NCBI RefSeq assembly: GCF_032854445.1
Contig: NC_088300.1
Span: 36,065,608 to 36,129,607 of the forward strand
Direction of reading: 5' to 3'
Source: Liolophura sinensis
Lineage: Eukaryota > Mollusca > Polyplacophora > Chitonida > Chitonidae
DNA: 64,000 bases
Part shown: piece after piece, positions 63,826 to 64,000 of the stretch
Numbering within the stretch: position 1 is the first letter of the stretch
How the letters are laid out: each line of letters begins with the position of its first letter
Position numbers and translations under genes: made by a program
Notes under the pieces: model-generated
The model's database searches: none
The model's input: only the letters and a program-made list of their open reading frames with translations
What the model was told of the DNA's origin: nothing

Positions 63826-64000
63826 ACTGCTGTGATCCTTGACCAGTGGTATCATAGGTTCAAATCCAGCTATTGCAAGTATGTCTGAGGCTTTCATAAA
63901 TAGTTTCTTTGTGAAACACATGCACATTGACTAGGCTTAATATGTTTGTGCTGACATGTCTGAGATTTGTTTGGTAAGCTGAGTGTCAAATCATTTGGTA
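63826..64000 (+). mobile_element. SINE-C head, cut by the window edge
   Basis: Box B-like ataggttcaaatccagctat near 63855, preceded by gaccagtggtatc; matches gaccagtgattacacagttc at 26290. The 3' part is beyond the window. Confidence 0.4.

Overview
This is nuclear DNA from an animal, very probably a lophotrochozoan and most likely a mollusc. Genes are split by long AT-rich introns with GT-AG boundaries, and there are no bacterial-style operons. A tRNA-headed SINE ending in (AATA)n recurs about twenty times in both orientations; I associate this tail with molluscan genomes, but the species cannot be named from the sequence alone.

Three protein-coding genes can be assembled. (1) Positions 14-37741, + strand: a 20-exon HECTD2-type HECT E3 ubiquitin ligase, complete at the 3' end, with the start uncertain at the window edge. 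All exon phases join, and the catalytic-cysteine motif and the C-terminus are intact. Its first visible exon encodes a CX2C-X14-CX2C zinc-ribbon-like segment. (2) Positions 44556-51276, - strand: a complete six-exon ERI1-type 3'-5' exoribonuclease of 385 residues with a SAP domain and all five DEDDh residues. (3) From 51531 on the + strand, running off the right edge: a secreted or membrane glycoprotein with a signal peptide, many cysteines and a three-finger (activin-receptor/Ly6-like) CC....CN box. Genes 1 and 2 converge; genes 2 and 3 diverge from start codons 254 bp apart and probably share a promoter.

The rest is introns and one intergenic stretch (37742-44555), rich in repeats: SINE families A, B and C, several with exact target-site duplications; a small MITE family with short inverted ends; a TTAA-bounded piggyBac-like remnant inside ERI1; a ~1.3 kb element with diverged inverted repeats inside gene 3; and many tandem arrays (21/22-bp, 24-bp, 27-bp, 47-bp, ~53-bp, 59-bp, ~155-bp and ~165-bp units).

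The most distinctive pattern is repeats lying on splice sites. A 59-bp array copies the ERI1 exon 4 donor five times. A minisatellite of about 43 units starts about 9 nt after a HECTD2 donor. A seven-copy array with acceptor-like TTTTTTTTCAG segments runs into a HECTD2 acceptor. SINE tails end 17 to 25 nt upstream of three acceptors, one of them marked by an exact 11-bp target-site duplication that shows the insertion split the intron end. No wholly new biological system was identified; the candidates for novelty are the zinc-ribbon HECTD2 amino terminus, the duplicated donor array and the uncharacterised ectodomain gene.
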